Source: Bacilli bacterium (GTDB taxonomy: Bacteria > Bacillota_I > Bacilli_A > ML615J-28 > CAG-313). Taken from it: 64,000 nucleotides of DNA. Location: contig JAFQPO010000002.1 of NCBI GenBank assembly GCA_017411715.1, positions 62,001 through 126,000 of the forward strand, in the 5' to 3' direction. Below, one piece after another: positions 9,667 to 19,447 of the stretch; the first letter of the stretch is position 1; the number at the start of each line of letters is the position of its first letter. Below the pieces are notes generated by a model. The model searched no databases and was not told where the DNA came from. It saw only the letters and a list, made by a program, of their open reading frames with translations. The translations under genes were made by a program, and so were the position numbers.

Positions 9667-10179
9667 TTAACCTCTGATTTCCTCAACAGTTTTACCACGT
9701 AATTCAGCTACTTGTTCAGCAGTACGTAAATTTTTTAGCCCTTCAAAAGTTGCACGTACGATATTAATTGGAGTAGATGATCCTTGTGATTTAGAGAAGA
9801 TATCTTGAATACCTGCAAGTTCAACTACGTTACGAACAGGTCCACCAGCGATGATACCAGTACCAGCAGGAGCAGGTTTTAAGAATACTTGACCAGCACC
9901 AGCAATACCAGTTACTGAATGTGGAATAGATGTTTTAACGATTGGAACTTGAATAAGATTTTTCTTAGCATCTTCAACAGCTTTTTTAATTGCTTCTGGA
10001 ACTTCTTGAGCTTTACCAGTACCATAGCCAACGCGGCCTTTATAGTCACCAACTACAACTAGTGCAGCAAAACGGAAACGACGACCACCTTTAACTACTT
10101 TTGTTACACGGTTGATAACGACAACGCGTTCATCAAATTCTTTTTCTTCGATTTCTCTTAGTGCTTTTTCTTTACGCAT
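9667..10179 (-). CDS. rpsE: 30S ribosomal protein S5 (uS5)
   Basis: S5 contributes to decoding accuracy and mRNA unwinding. The 170-residue protein has the double-stranded RNA-binding N-terminal domain ([19 protein letters not shown]-like) and the C-terminal block [19 protein letters not shown]. It lies between rplR and rpmD in the spc order. Confidence 0.97.
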   Translation of the reverse strand: MRKEKALREIEEKEFDERVVVINRVTKVVKGGRRFRFAALVVVGDYKGRVGYGTGKAQEVPEAIKKAVEDAKKNLIQVPIVKTSIPHSVTGIAGAGQVFLKPAPAGTGIIAGGPVRNVVELAGIQDIFSKSQGSSTPINIVRATFEGLKNLRTAEQVAELRGKTVEEIRG

Positions 10180-10190
10180 TTTGTTACCTC

Positions 10191-10553
10191 CTAGAATTTT
10201 AATCCAGCTTCACGAGCAGCGTCTGCTAATGCTTGAACACGTCCATGATATAAGTATCCGCCACGGTCAAATACAACAGTAGTAATACCTTTTTCTAAAG
10301 CGCGTTGAGCAATTGCAGTACCTACTAGTTTAGCAGCTTCAAGATTTGAACCAACAGCAACTTTGTTGCCATGTTCAATTGTTGATGCAGAAACTAATGT
10401 GATTTGTTTAACGTCATCAATAATTTGAGCAGAAATGTTTTTATTAGAACGATACACAGCAAGTCTTGGTCTTTCACTAGTGCCTGATAAATGTGCTCTT
10501 AAGCGATAGTGTCTCTTTTGACGTGCAGCATCTTTTGACTTTTTAGTAATCAT
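10191..10553 (-). CDS. rplR: 50S ribosomal protein L18 (uL18)
   Basis: L18 binds 5S rRNA. The 120-residue protein has [20 protein letters not shown] near the N-terminus and the terminal [20 protein letters not shown] block. Spacing to its neighbours is 11 and 20 bases. Confidence 0.97.
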   Translation of the reverse strand: MITKKSKDAARQKRHYRLRAHLSGTSERPRLAVYRSNKNISAQIIDDVKQITLVSASTIEHGNKVAVGSNLEAAKLVGTAIAQRALEKGITTVVFDRGGYLYHGRVQALADAAREAGLKF

Positions 10554-10573
10554 ATCTTAATCGTTCTCCTTTC

Positions 10574-11110
10574 CTACTTAGCTTTCTTTCCTTCTTTGCG
10601 ACGAACATATTCACCACGATAACGAATACCTTTACCTTTATAAGGTTCTGGTTTACGAATGATACGAACTTCAGCCGCAAATTGACCAACTAATTGTTTG
10701 TCACATCCTAAAACGTGAATTTCAGTTGGATTAGGTACTTGTACAGTTAATCCTTCAGGGATTGGCATTTCAAATGGATGAGAATAACCAGCGTTAACTA
10801 CTAAAGTTTTTCCTTGAAGTTGAGCACGATAACCTGTACCTTGAATTTCTAAAACTTTTTCAAAACCTGCATGAACACCAACAACCATATTATTTAATAA
10901 AGCTCTTGTTGTACCATGTAGTGAGCGATGAGTTTTTTCATCGCATGAGCGAGTAATTACAAGTGTATTTTCTTCTAATTTAATTGAGATAATTGGATTA
11001 AATGTATTAGTTAATGTTCCTTTAGGACCTTTAACTGTTACAGTTGATCCATCAAGTGTTACAGTAACACCTTCAGGTATGATAATGTGTTTATTTCCTA
11101 TACGTGACAT
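10574..11110 (-). CDS. rplF: 50S ribosomal protein L6 (uL6)
   Basis: L6 lies near the factor-binding site of the large subunit. The 178-residue protein starts MSRIGNKHI and ends with the [22 protein letters not shown] block. I begin at 11110, ten bases past the rpsH stop with GAGGTG upstream; the open frame runs further up, into rpsH, without family sequence. Confidence 0.97.
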   Translation of the reverse strand: MSRIGNKHIIIPEGVTVTLDGSTVTVKGPKGTLTNTFNPIISIKLEENTLVITRSCDEKTHRSLHGTTRALLNNMVVGVHAGFEKVLEIQGTGYRAQLQGKTLVVNAGYSHPFEMPIPEGLTVQVPNPTEIHVLGCDKQLVGQFAAEVRIIRKPEPYKGKGIRYRGEYVRRKEGKKAK

Positions 11111-11120
11111 AAATACACCT

Positions 11121-11516
11121 CTACCAAACGAAAGCGATAACTTCGCCACCAAGGTTTTGTTTACGAGCTTCTCTATCAGTCATAACTCCACCTGGAGTAG
11201 AAACGATAGCAACACCTAAACCATTTAATACCTTAGGAAGTTCTTCTTTCTTAGCATATACTCTAAGACCAGGCTTAGAAATACGTTTAATACCTTTAAT
11301 TACTCTAACTTTATCAACATACTTAAGTGTAATTGTGATAACACCTTGTTTGTCGTCTTCTTTCTTTTCGAAATCACTGATATAACCTTCTTCTTTTAAT
11401 ACACGAAGAATTTCTAATTTTAAACGTGATGCAGGAACATCAACAGTTGGATGTTTCATTTGATTAGCATTACGGATTCTAGTAAGCATATCAGCAATTG
11501 GATCTGTCATTGACAT
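11121..11516 (-). CDS. rpsH: 30S ribosomal protein S8 (uS8)
   Basis: S8 is a primary 16S rRNA binder in the platform. The 131-residue protein has [13 protein letters not shown] at the start and the C-terminal block [19 protein letters not shown]. It is followed closely by rplF. Confidence 0.97.
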   Translation of the reverse strand: MSMTDPIADMLTRIRNANQMKHPTVDVPASRLKLEILRVLKEEGYISDFEKKEDDKQGVITITLKYVDKVRVIKGIKRISKPGLRVYAKKEELPKVLNGLGVAIVSTPGGVMTDREARKQNLGGEVIAFVW

Positions 11517-11531
11517 AATTGTTTACCTCCT

Positions 11532-11720
11532 TTACCAGCTCGCTTTAGTGACACCAGGAATTAAACCTTTATAAGCAAGTTCTCTGAAGCAAACTCTACA
11601 TAATTTGAATTTGCGATAAACTGCATGAGGTCTTCCACAACGTTCACAGCGAGTGTATTCTCTTACAGGAAACTTATTGTTCTTGCGAGCGCATTTTACT
11701 TTTAATGATGTTTTAGCCAT
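11532..11720 (-). CDS. rpsZ: 30S ribosomal protein S14, zinc type (uS14, S14Z)
   Basis: The short S14 form (62 residues, against about 89 for the zinc-free form) has Cys25, Cys28, Cys41 and Cys44 forming the zinc ribbon, with [14 protein letters not shown]. This C+ type sits in the spc operon of Gram-positive bacteria between rplE and rpsH, as here. Confidence 0.97.
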   Translation of the reverse strand: MAKTSLKVKCARKNNKFPVREYTRCERCGRPHAVYRKFKLCRVCFRELAYKGLIPGVTKASW

Positions 11721-11732
11721 AATTTCTTTCCT

Positions 11733-12272
11733 CTACTTTCTAAAAGGCATACCTAGTAAGCTTAATAAAGCACGGCCTTCTTCATCAGTTTTTGCTGTGG
11801 TAACAATTACAATGTCCATACCACGAATTTTTAATACTTTATCATAATTAATTTCAGGGAAAATTAATTGTTCTTTAATACCGATAGTGTAGTTACCTCT
11901 ACCATCGAATGAGTTAGGGTTAACACCACGGAAGTCTCTTACGCGAGGTAGAGCGATTGATACTAGTTTGTCGTAGAATTCATACATTCTTTCGCCTCTT
12001 AAAGTAACTTTAGCACCAATAGACATACCTTCACGAAGTTTGAATACAGCGATTGATTTTTTAGCTTTTGTAACAAGCGGTTTTTGACCAGTGATTGTTG
12101 CTAAATCTTCTACAGCTGCATCTAAAACTTTTGAATTAGTGATTGAATCACCAACACCCATATTAACAACGATTTTGTCAATTTTAGGTACTTGCATAAC
12201 AGTTGTGTAACCGAACTTTTCAGTTAGTTTCGCAACTACTTCTTCTTTATAATGTTGTAACACACGATTCAT
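11733..12272 (-). CDS. rplE: 50S ribosomal protein L5 (uL5)
   Basis: L5 binds 5S rRNA and contacts P-site tRNA. The 179-residue protein has [46 protein letters not shown] and the terminal [12 protein letters not shown], all diagnostic. Confidence 0.98.
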   Translation of the reverse strand: MNRVLQHYKEEVVAKLTEKFGYTTVMQVPKIDKIVVNMGVGDSITNSKVLDAAVEDLATITGQKPLVTKAKKSIAVFKLREGMSIGAKVTLRGERMYEFYDKLVSIALPRVRDFRGVNPNSFDGRGNYTIGIKEQLIFPEINYDKVLKIRGMDIVIVTTAKTDEEGRALLSLLGMPFRK

Positions 12273-12286
12273 CAGTCACACACCTC

Positions 12287-12652
12287 CTATTTATCAATTC
12301 TTGTACCAGATAATACTGCTACACGATATTTAATTTTTTTGCCTTTAGCATTTAATTTATAATTGCCATCTGCGTCTTTTTCGAATTCATAACGAATTCT
12401 TGTTGGTTGTTTTTTAACTGGATCTAAATAAGCTACATTAGATACATGGATAGGAGCTTCTTTCTTTTCGATTGCACCATTTGGACGTGCATTAGAAGGA
12501 CGATAATGTTTAGTAGCAATATTGATACCTTTTACAACAACTTTTTCTGCTTCTGGATATACAGCTAAAACTTCACCAGTTTTATAATTACCGCGTGTAG
12601 CTTTATCTTTACCAGTTGTTACACAAACGACATCACCTTTTTTAATCTTCAT
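12287..12652 (-). CDS. rplX: 50S ribosomal protein L24 (uL24)
   Basis: L24 is an assembly initiator with an N-terminal KOW motif (KKGDVVCVTTGKDKATRG). At 121 residues it is about 20 longer than the B. subtilis protein; the surplus lies in the C-terminal part (KDADGNYKLNAKGKKIK) before the final VAVLSGTRID. Confidence 0.96.
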   Translation of the reverse strand: MKIKKGDVVCVTTGKDKATRGNYKTGEVLAVYPEAEKVVVKGINIATKHYRPSNARPNGAIEKKEAPIHVSNVAYLDPVKKQPTRIRYEFEKDADGNYKLNAKGKKIKYRVAVLSGTRIDK

Positions 12653-12662
12653 AGTGAACCTC

Positions 12663-13031
12663 CTATAATACTTCTGGAGCTAAAGATACAATTTTCATGA
12701 AATCTTTTTCACGTAATTCTCTAGCTACAGGACCAAAAATACGAGTTCCACGAGGAGTCTTATCTTCACGAATAATAACAGCAGCGTTATCATCGAATTT
12801 AATATAAGAACCATCTTGTCTTCTTAACCCGTGTTTTGTTCTAACGATGACTGCTTTTACAACGTCACCTTTTTTAACTGCACCACCAGTTGATGCACTT
12901 TTTACACTACATACAACGATGTCACCAATGTTGGCGAATACATGTCTTGAACCGCCTAATACTTTAATAATTAGAAGTTCTTTTGCGCCTGAATTGTCAG
13001 CAACATTTACTCTTGTTTCTTGTTGAACCAT
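12663..13031 (-). CDS. rplN: 50S ribosomal protein L14 (uL14)
   Basis: L14 forms part of the intersubunit bridge. The 122-residue protein has [38 protein letters not shown] and [13 protein letters not shown]. Nothing departs from the family. Confidence 0.98.
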   Translation of the reverse strand: MVQQETRVNVADNSGAKELLIIKVLGGSRHVFANIGDIVVCSVKSASTGGAVKKGDVVKAVIVRTKHGLRRQDGSYIKFDDNAAVIIREDKTPRGTRIFGPVARELREKDFMKIVSLAPEVL

Positions 13032-13045
13032 GATTTACCTCCTAA

Positions 13046-13306
13046 TTATAAGATTACTGCTTCTTGAAGAACTTTAACTAAGCGGCAGCGTTTAGTTTTT
13101 GATAGTGGACGAGTTTCCATAATTTCTACTAAATCTCCAACTTTAGCTACATTTTGTTCATCATGTGCAGCATATTTCTTTGAATATTTTACCCTTTTAC
13201 TATATAAAGGATGTTTACGGTAAGTTTCAACCTTAACAGTAATAGTCTTATCATTTTTTGCAGATACAACTGTACCAACGTATGATTTACGAGTATTTCT
13301 TTCCAT
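13046..13306 (-). CDS. rpsQ: 30S ribosomal protein S17 (uS17)
   Basis: The 86-residue OB-fold protein binds the 16S 5-prime domain. It starts at ATG 13306, preceded by AGGAGGG, and shows the family opening [19 protein letters not shown] and the SKTKRCRLV block. Upstream in-frame ATGs up to 13333 overlap rpmC and have no family sequence. Confidence 0.97.
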   Translation of the reverse strand: MERNTRKSYVGTVVSAKNDKTITVKVETYRKHPLYSKRVKYSKKYAAHDEQNVAKVGDLVEIMETRPLSKTKRCRLVKVLQEAVIL

Positions 13307-13316
13307 GTTGACCCTC

Positions 13317-13550
13317 CTATTTAGCATTAGCACGTTCAGTTAATACTGTATATGCACGTGCAATTTCTTTCTTAACTTTACGTAATTGAGCAGTGTTTTC
13401 TAATTTTCCGACTGCAGCTTGGAAACGTAAGTTAAATAATTCTTGTTTTAATTCACCGATTTTCTTTTCGATGTCAGCATTTTCAAGTTGTCTAATTTTA
13501 TTAACTTGAGATAGTTTAACGACTTGTTTCTTTTCTTTCTTAGCAGCCAT
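13317..13550 (-). CDS. rpmC: 50S ribosomal protein L29 (uL29)
   Basis: L29 lies at the tunnel exit and helps dock SRP and trigger factor. The 77-residue helical protein has [20 protein letters not shown] and the [11 protein letters not shown] tail. The start at 13550 is next to the rplP stop, with GGTG upstream; an Ala-Lys rich N-terminal extension precedes the core. Confidence 0.96.
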   Translation of the reverse strand: MAAKKEKKQVVKLSQVNKIRQLENADIEKKIGELKQELFNLRFQAAVGKLENTAQLRKVKKEIARAYTVLTERANAK

Positions 13551-13551
13551 C

Positions 13552-13968
13552 TTATTCACCACTTTCTCTTACTACAAATTTTGTTTTAACAGGTAGTTTA
13601 TGAGAAGCTAAACGTAACGCTTCACGAGCGATTTCTTCTGATACTCCACCAACTTCAAACATAACAGTTCCATTTTTAACAACTGCAACATATCCATCAG
13701 GAGCCCCTTTACCAGAACCCATACGAACTTCTAGAGGTTTCTTAGTTCTAACTAAGTGAGGGAAAATTTTGATCCATACTTTACCATCACGTCTCATATA
13801 ACGTGTCATGGCGATACGAGCAGCTTCAATTTGACGGTCAGTAACCCATGCACCTTCAAGAGCTTGTAAACCAAATTCACCGAAAGTTACATATTTACCG
13901 CCTTTTGCTTTACCTTCATAGCTTACACGATGAGGGCGACGATATTTAGTTCTTTTTGGCATTAACAT
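13552..13968 (-). CDS. rplP: 50S ribosomal protein L16 (uL16)
   Basis: L16 organises the A-site region of the large subunit. The 138-residue protein has [43 protein letters not shown] and the [16 protein letters not shown] block. ATG 13968 has GGAGG at a workable spacing; a second ATG two codons in is the family-typical start. Confidence 0.97.
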   Translation of the reverse strand: MLMPKRTKYRRPHRVSYEGKAKGGKYVTFGEFGLQALEGAWVTDRQIEAARIAMTRYMRRDGKVWIKIFPHLVRTKKPLEVRMGSGKGAPDGYVAVVKNGTVMFEVGGVSEEIAREALRLASHKLPVKTKFVVRESGE

Positions 13969-13970
13969 AA

Positions 13971-14633
13971 TTATCGTTCCTCCTTCTTAGCAGTAGTTTG
14001 TTTTGCAGTTAAAACTTCACCTTTATTGATCCATACTTTAACACCTAATTTACCATAAGTTGTTGCAGCTTCAGCTGTAGCATAATCAATGTTAGCGCGA
14101 AGTGTATGTAGTGGAACGCTACCTTCGATGTAACCTTCACTACGTGCGATTTCAGCACCGCCTAAGCGACCAGAAATTGCAGTTTTAATTCCTTTAGCAC
14201 CTGCTTTTAATGCTTTTTGAATTGCCATTTTTTGAACACGACGGAATGAAGCACGATTTTCTAAATCTTCAGCCATCTTTCTAGCAATTAATGTTGCATC
14301 ACAATCAGGGTTTTTAATTTCAACAACAGTTAAGAAAACATTTTTGCCTGTTAATTTTTCTAATGCTTTAACAGCTTCATTTTTCTTAGAACCTTCTTTA
14401 CCAATAACGGCGCCTGGTTTTGCAGTGTGTAATGATACAATTACACGTTTACCAGCACGTTTGATTTCAATACGAGCAACATATGCTGTTTTATAGAAAT
14501 CATTTAAATAAGCACGAATTTTTAAGTCTTCATGTAATAAGTCTGCTACTTTTGTTTTAGGAGCATACCATTTTGCATCCCATTCACGTACAATACCTAT
14601 ACGAAGACCGACTGGACTAACCTTTTGACCCAT
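13971..14633 (-). CDS. rpsC: 30S ribosomal protein S3 (uS3)
   Basis: S3 forms the mRNA entry helicase region. The 220-residue protein has [18 protein letters not shown], a KH domain with GAVIGKEG, and the C-terminal [20 protein letters not shown] block. It is followed immediately by rplP. Confidence 0.98.
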   Translation of the reverse strand: MGQKVSPVGLRIGIVREWDAKWYAPKTKVADLLHEDLKIRAYLNDFYKTAYVARIEIKRAGKRVIVSLHTAKPGAVIGKEGSKKNEAVKALEKLTGKNVFLTVVEIKNPDCDATLIARKMAEDLENRASFRRVQKMAIQKALKAGAKGIKTAISGRLGGAEIARSEGYIEGSVPLHTLRANIDYATAEAATTYGKLGVKVWINKGEVLTAKQTTAKKEER

Positions 14634-14647
14634 AGATGAAGACCTCC

Positions 14648-14986
14648 TTATTTATCTAATTCTGCCACAACGATTGTTAAGTGGCTAGTTCTTTTTAAAA
14701 TTCTGTTTCCGCTTCCTTTTGCACGAGCGCGGAATCTCTTTAACATTTGTCCTGGAGTTACGAAAATTTCTTTAATATATAATTTTTCTGCATCCATTTG
14801 ATTGTTGTTAACCGCATTAGCAATTGCTGAATTTAAGCATTTACCAATTGGTTCTTTAACTGTACTTTCTACGTTATTAACGATACCAAGTGCGTAACCA
14901 ACTTGTTTACCACGAATTAAATCGATAACAAGTTTAGCTTTTCTTGGTGACATTTTAACTGATCTATAATATGCTTTAGCTTCCAT
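14648..14986 (-). CDS. rplV: 50S ribosomal protein L22 (uL22)
   Basis: L22 reaches into the exit tunnel with a beta-hairpin, where macrolide resistance changes arise in other bacteria. The 112-residue protein has [18 protein letters not shown] and the hairpin region [19 protein letters not shown]. No tunnel-tip deletion is visible. Confidence 0.97.
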   Translation of the reverse strand: MEAKAYYRSVKMSPRKAKLVIDLIRGKQVGYALGIVNNVESTVKEPIGKCLNSAIANAVNNNQMDAEKLYIKEIFVTPGQMLKRFRARAKGSGNRILKRTSHLTIVVAELDK

Positions 14987-14994
14987 AATTACAC

Positions 14995-15273
14995 CTACTT
15001 CTTGCCAACTTTCTTATCTTTTCCGTGTCCGCGGTATGTTCTAGTTGGTGCGAACTCACCGAATTTATGACCAACCATGTCTTCAGTAACATATACTGGT
15101 AAATGTTCTTTACCATTATGAACTGCTACAGTGTGTCCAACAAAGGCAGGATAGATAGTTGATCTTCTTGACCAAGTTTGAATAACTTTCTTTTGATTTG
15201 CTTCATTTAATTTTTCTACTTTATTTAATAAATGAGCATCAATAAAAGGACCTTTTTTAAGTGAACGTGCCAT
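14995..15273 (-). CDS. rpsS: 30S ribosomal protein S19 (uS19)
   Basis: S19 complexes with S13 in the 30S head. The 92-residue protein has [27 protein letters not shown] and [16 protein letters not shown], all family-diagnostic. It is 9 bases upstream of rplV. Confidence 0.98.
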   Translation of the reverse strand: MARSLKKGPFIDAHLLNKVEKLNEANQKKVIQTWSRRSTIYPAFVGHTVAVHNGKEHLPVYVTEDMVGHKFGEFAPTRTYRGHGKDKKVGKK

Positions 15274-15291
15274 ATTATGAGTTCCTCCCTT

Positions 15292-16122
15292 CTACGCATT
15301 TCTACGACGAACGATAAGAGCGTTCGATTTATTTTTAGATTTTCTTGTCTTTTTACCTAAAGCAACTTTACCCCAAGGAGTCATAGGAGCTTTACGACCG
15401 ATTGGTTGACGGCCTTCACCACCACCATGAGGGTGATCATTAGGGTTCATAACAGAACCACGAACAGTAGGACGAATACCCATATGACGAGTACGACCCG
15501 CTTTACCAATGTTAACTAATTCATGGTCTAAGTTACCAACTGTACCGATAGTTGCACGGCAATTACCAAGTACGCGGCGAACTTCACCACTTGATAAACG
15601 AACTAATACATATTTCTCTTCACGTCCAAGGATTTGAGCGCTAGCACCTGCTGAACGAGCAAGTTGTCCACCATGACCTGGATGTAATTCAATATTATGT
15701 ACCATTGTACCAACAGGAATATTTGCGATTTCAAGTGCGTTACCAACACGGATGTCAGCTGTAGCACCTGACATAACAGTCATTCCAACAGTTAAATCTT
15801 TAGGAGCGATGATGTAACGTTTTTCACCATCTGCATAGTTGATTAATGCAATAAATGCACTACGATTTGGATCGTATTCGATTGTTGCAACTTTACCAGC
15901 AATACCATCTTTATTACGTTTAAAGTCGATTAAACGATATTTACGTTTAACTCCACCACCTTTATGACGAACTGTGATTTTACCACTTGCATTACGACCA
16001 GCATGACTAGGAAGTTTAACTAGCAAACTCTTTTCAGGAGTGTCACAAGTAATTTCTTCAAAAGTCAATGTAGACATGTTACGACGACCATTAGTAGTCG
16101 CTTTATATTTTTTAATAGCCAT
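15292..16122 (-). CDS. rplB: 50S ribosomal protein L2 (uL2)
   Basis: L2 is needed for subunit association and peptidyl transfer. The 276-residue protein shows [20 protein letters not shown] and the C-terminal [18 protein letters not shown] with the conserved His. The start ATG at 16122 has GGAGG upstream. Confidence 0.98.
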   Translation of the reverse strand: MAIKKYKATTNGRRNMSTLTFEEITCDTPEKSLLVKLPSHAGRNASGKITVRHKGGGVKRKYRLIDFKRNKDGIAGKVATIEYDPNRSAFIALINYADGEKRYIIAPKDLTVGMTVMSGATADIRVGNALEIANIPVGTMVHNIELHPGHGGQLARSAGASAQILGREEKYVLVRLSSGEVRRVLGNCRATIGTVGNLDHELVNIGKAGRTRHMGIRPTVRGSVMNPNDHPHGGGEGRQPIGRKAPMTPWGKVALGKKTRKSKNKSNALIVRRRNA

Positions 16123-16139
16123 TTCTTTGACCTCCCAAA

Positions 16140-16424
16140 TTAAATTTCAAATGCATCAATTGATTGACCAGCAGCAAGACGAACGATTGCTTTTTTGTAT
16201 CCTGCTTTATAGCCTTCATATCTTTGCATTCTTTTTGCTTTACGATGAACATTGATTGTTCTAACAGCAACAACTTTAACATTGAAAATTGTTTCAACTG
16301 CTTTTTTGATTTCAACTTTGTTAGCATCACTTGCTACTTCAAAAGTATATTGAAGAGTTTCTGCTAATTGAGCTGATTTTTCAGTAATAATAGGTTTTCT
16401 TATAATATCATAAACAGATTTCAT
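16140..16424 (-). CDS. rplW: 50S ribosomal protein L23 (uL23)
   Basis: L23 is at the tunnel exit and docks trigger factor and SRP. The 94-residue protein has [14 protein letters not shown] and [20 protein letters not shown]. Its start codon shares one base with the rplD stop region, indicating coupled translation. Confidence 0.97.
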   Translation of the reverse strand: MKSVYDIIRKPIITEKSAQLAETLQYTFEVASDANKVEIKKAVETIFNVKVVAVRTINVHRKAKRMQRYEGYKAGYKKAIVRLAAGQSIDAFEI

Positions 16425-17047
16425 TATTTAAGAACCTCCTCATAATATTTAACTGCTGCTTCAGTGATAACTACGCAATCAGCATTTTTCATTTGATATA
16501 CTGATACACGACGAACATCTGATACGCATGCATAAGGAATGTTTCTTCCAGCTAGTTCTACGTTTGGATTTTCTTGATCAACGATTACTAGAACTTTACC
16601 GAATGAATTAACATCATCTAATACTTTAACTAAGCTCTTAGTTTTGAAGTTATCTAAGTTAAGAGCATCTAAAACAATAAATGCTTCTTCACTAACTTTT
16701 TCACTTAATGAGCATTTCATTGCTAATCTAACAACTTTTTTGTTTACTTTAATTGCATGTGAACGAGGAGTTGGAGCAAAAATTACGCCTCCACCACGCC
16801 ATTGTGCAGCACGGATAGAACCTTGACGAGCACGACCAGTACCTTTTTGACGCCATGGTTTTCTTCCACCACCACTAACTTCTGAACGTCCTTTAGCTTT
16901 TTGTGTACCTTGACGCATAGCAGCGCGTTCAGCAATAATTGTATCGAAGATTGCTTGTTGATGTTCAGCATGAGCAAAAATATCTTCGCTTAATTGTAAT
17001 GAACCAACTTCTTTACCTTCTTGATTTAATAATACAACACTTGGCAT
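16424..17047 (-). CDS. rplD: 50S ribosomal protein L4 (uL4)
   Basis: L4 lines the tunnel and, in E. coli, represses its own operon. The 207-residue protein has the long tunnel loop (RGGGVIFAPTPRSHAIKVNK preceded by a GGGRKPWRQKGTGRARQGS segment). Whether it also controls this operon through the structured leader upstream of rpsJ is an open question. Confidence 0.97.
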   Translation of the reverse strand: MPSVVLLNQEGKEVGSLQLSEDIFAHAEHQQAIFDTIIAERAAMRQGTQKAKGRSEVSGGGRKPWRQKGTGRARQGSIRAAQWRGGGVIFAPTPRSHAIKVNKKVVRLAMKCSLSEKVSEEAFIVLDALNLDNFKTKSLVKVLDDVNSFGKVLVIVDQENPNVELAGRNIPYACVSDVRRVSVYQMKNADCVVITEAAVKYYEEVLK

Positions 17048-17061
17048 GTTTTATCTCCTTT

Positions 17062-17721
17062 CTATGCTAGACTTTCAGGGTTTAATGCTGGATTTTTTGC
17101 TTTAACTGCATTTGTAATCATTACATATGAGTTTTTAGCACCAGGTACATTACCCTTGATAAGTACTACATTGTTTGCTTCATCATATTTGATAAATTCT
17201 AAGTTTTGAACAGTTTTTCTTACTCCACCCATACGACCTGGCATTTTCTTACCTGGTTTAATACGAGCAGGAGCAATTGCACCCATAGAACCGATTCCAC
17301 GATGGAAACCAGATCCGTGTGCCATAGGCCCTCTACCGAAGTTGTAACGTTTGATAACACCTTGGTACCCTTTACCTTTAGATGTTCCTGTAACGTCTAC
17401 TAATTCGCCTACAGCAAATATATTTCCTTTAACCATTTGCCCAACTTCGAACGCTAGCATCTCTTCCCCAGCGATCTCTTTAATGAAGCGCTTAGGGTCT
17501 GTTTTAGCTTTTGCAGCATGTCCAGTTTCAGGTTTGTTTGCTAAACGAGCTGGTTTATTACCATAACCTAATTGAACAGCATTGTATCCATCAGTTTCAA
17601 CAGTCTTTTTTTGTAAAACTACGTTCGGAGTTACTTCGATCACTGTAACAGGGATTAAAGTGCCTGCTTCAGAGAAAATTTGTGTCATTCCGATTTTCTT
17701 ACCTAAGATTCCTTTGGCCAT
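17062..17721 (-). CDS. rplC: 50S ribosomal protein L3 (uL3)
   Basis: L3 reaches the peptidyl transferase centre. The 219-residue protein begins [14 protein letters not shown] and has [17 protein letters not shown] and PGRMGG blocks. It is the second gene of the S10 operon. Confidence 0.98.
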   Translation of the reverse strand: MAKGILGKKIGMTQIFSEAGTLIPVTVIEVTPNVVLQKKTVETDGYNAVQLGYGNKPARLANKPETGHAAKAKTDPKRFIKEIAGEEMLAFEVGQMVKGNIFAVGELVDVTGTSKGKGYQGVIKRYNFGRGPMAHGSGFHRGIGSMGAIAPARIKPGKKMPGRMGGVRKTVQNLEFIKYDEANNVVLIKGNVPGAKNSYVMITNAVKAKNPALNPESLA

Positions 17722-17744
17722 GAGTTACACCTCCATTTTTCCCA

Positions 17745-18053
17745 TTATTTTAAAACGATTTCGACACCAGATGGAAGTTCTAAGTGAACTAACGCATCCA
17801 TTGTTTTAGGAGTAATATTTAAAATATCAATTAAACGTTTATGAGTACGACGTTCAAATTGTTCACGACTATCTTTATATTTGTGTGGTGAACGGATAAT
17901 TGTAAATACTTCCTTTTCTGTTGGTAGTGGAATAGGACCAGATACTTTTGACCCAGTTCTTTTCACTGTTTCAACAATTTTTTTCGCAGATTCATCAAGT
18001 AATCTGTGATCATAAGAAATTAATCTTATTCTTAATTTTTTTTCTTTTGCCAT
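17745..18053 (-). CDS. rpsJ: 30S ribosomal protein S10 (uS10)
   Basis: S10 serves in the 30S head and in transcription antitermination with NusB. The 102-residue protein has [35 protein letters not shown] and [20 protein letters not shown]. It heads the ribosomal operon and is preceded by a structured leader. Confidence 0.98.
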   Translation of the reverse strand: MAKEKKLRIRLISYDHRLLDESAKKIVETVKRTGSKVSGPIPLPTEKEVFTIIRSPHKYKDSREQFERRTHKRLIDILNITPKTMDALVHLELPSGVEIVLK

Positions 18054-18177
18054 GTAAGCCTCCTGTTTAATACTTTATTTTTAAAGCTTTCGGCTCATTA
18101 CGAATTCCCTGATATGCGTCACGGCAACGCTTCCTTGTGTATCAGCAACCTCGCAAATCTATGCCTACCTTCAAGCC
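18054..18177 (-). ncRNA. Structured 5-prime leader of the S10 operon (candidate r-protein leader)
   Basis: About 120 bases separate the predicted start of transcription from rpsJ. Within 18098-18156 three nested pairings are visible on the minus strand: an outer helix TTGCGA with TCGTAA (one G-U), a middle helix CTGATA (18145-18140) with TATCAG (18114-18109), and an inner hairpin GCGT/ACGC with a 7-base loop. Autoregulatory leaders in front of S10 operons are known in several phyla; assigning this one to a ligand (L4 or S10) is inference. No T-run terminator is seen inside it. Confidence 0.5.
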
Positions 18178-18183
18178 TTTGAT

Positions 18184-18212
18184 ATTATACTCTTTTGCCT
18201 CATTTTTAGCAA
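18184..18212 (-). promoter_or_regulatory. SigA-type promoter of the S10 operon
   Basis: On the minus strand TTGCTA and a perfect TATAAT are 17 bases apart. Transcription would start near 18177 and run through the structured leader into rpsJ. The rest of the 18054-18397 gap holds this leader and a terminator, and I see no coding sequence in it. Confidence 0.7.
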
Positions 18213-18265
18213 ACAATATGCTTTTTATTAGTATATTTTTTTATAAAAAGATTTTTTGAGCAAGA

Positions 18266-18296
18266 AAAAAGACGAGAATTTCATATCGAAATCTCG
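18266..18296 (-). terminator. Terminator after the glycosyltransferase gene
   Basis: The inverted repeat CGAGA-TTTC / GAAAT-CTCG (18273-18296) is followed on the minus strand by TCTTTTTTC. T-rich sequence on the plus side too could make it bidirectional. Confidence 0.65.
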
Positions 18297-18397
18297 CCTA
18301 TTTTTTCTTTTTAGGAAAATTTTACGGAGTTTGAAAAAAGCATTTACGCAAGCATTATATAATTCAAATATGTATTTTGCTTGATTAAAAACTGAAA

Positions 18398-19330
18398 TTA
18401 ATCTGAAATTTCATTATTTTCTGTTCCATCTTGTAAAACTTTTGATTTTTGGTGGAACGATACCGTTTCAAACTTTTTGCCCATTTGGCCTACTGAATAA
18501 TCATATTTAGCTAAAATCATGATTTTTCGTTTTTCTTTATAATCTCTATCACAAATACGCATTTCTTTTAATTCAGCTCTTTGATATTTCTTATCTCTTT
18601 TAATGTATTTTGGATCAATATCTTTAAATTTGTTCCACAAATACATTCTATTTCTAGTTTCATAATATAAATGATATGCGCCAACTTCATAACTTGTAAT
18701 TGTTAATAATAATATTTTTCTTTCTAAGATTCGGAAATTTCTATTTCTAAGTATATTACATGGCGATACATATATATGTTTTCCTTTTGATCTTTGAGTA
18801 AGACAGTAATCATAATCAAAAGTTGTTTGGTAATATATTTCATCAAAGCCGTCGCTTTCTTTATAGTCAGCAACATTCACAAAAGCACCAACTAAATGGC
18901 ATCCCATTATTTCTTTATATTGTATTGATGATGGTTTTTCTTCTTCACATGTGAATAATGGTTGTGGTGAAAGGATACAAGGAAGTTCATTTTTCCATTC
19001 TAATAACATTCTTTTCAAATTTAAAAAAGTGTCTTCATGATAATAATAATCAAGTTCCATAGGAATTGCATAATCAAATCCTTCTTTAACAGCTTGATGC
19101 ATAAATAATTTATAATTACCTACTTCTCCATAATCAGGACAAGTAGTATATTCAACATTTTTAAATCTAGTTAAAACACTATAAAATGAATCTTGTGTTG
19201 TTCCAGAAATATTAAAAATTAGCACTTTATCAGCAGAATTAACATATGTCATCATATCGCGTGTATATTTATCGATATCTTCTTTTGTCGCAATTCTTTT
19301 ATTAATAAATAGCCCTACTATTATTTTCAT
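18398..19330 (-). CDS. GT2-like glycosyltransferase, rhamnosyltransferase type
   Basis: The 310-residue protein resembles family 2 glycosyltransferases of the rhamnosyltransferase group, which add sugars to surface polysaccharides. Supporting motifs are the acceptor-side Asp cluster FDYDYCLTQRSKGKHIYVSP around residue 180 and a YYETRNRMYLWNKF block near residue 225, matching the YYxxRNxxYL signature of that group. The N-terminal nucleotide-sugar region is divergent, with no clear DxD of classical form. ATG 19330 has GGAGGTG upstream. It stands alone between rpsJ and fba with its own terminator, so acceptor and sugar donor are unknown. Confidence 0.6.
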   Translation of the reverse strand: MKIIVGLFINKRIATKEDIDKYTRDMMTYVNSADKVLIFNISGTTQDSFYSVLTRFKNVEYTTCPDYGEVGNYKLFMHQAVKEGFDYAIPMELDYYYHEDTFLNLKRMLLEWKNELPCILSPQPLFTCEEEKPSSIQYKEIMGCHLVGAFVNVADYKESDGFDEIYYQTTFDYDYCLTQRSKGKHIYVSPCNILRNRNFRILERKILLLTITSYEVGAYHLYYETRNRMYLWNKFKDIDPKYIKRDKKYQRAELKEMRICDRDYKEKRKIMILAKYDYSVGQMGKKFETVSFHQKSKVLQDGTENNEISD

Positions 19331-19419
19331 ATATATCACCTCCTAAATTTTAACATATTAGCTAATTTCAATCCATTAAATTACTTTTTGACTTTTTTAA
19401 TTATTAAATAATTTTTTCC

Positions 19420-19446
19420 TATAGAAAAAGTGGCATAAGCCACTTT
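19420..19446 (-). terminator. Terminator after fba
   Basis: An 8-bp perfect stem AAAGTGGC / GCCACTTT with a 4-base loop (19427-19446) is followed on the minus strand by TTCTATAGG, with T residues continuing from the stem. Confidence 0.75.
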
Positions 19447-19447
19447 A

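Noticed and set aside
16112-16330. Minus-strand frame overlapping rplW and plus-strand frames within the ribosomal operon
   Set aside because: They are low-complexity shadows of rplW, rplD and other r-protein genes in other frames with no ribosome binding site or family sequence.
18298-18397. Small gene or RNA between the terminator and the glycosyltransferase
   Set aside because: No reading frame with a start context, no promoter and no paired structure beyond the terminator.
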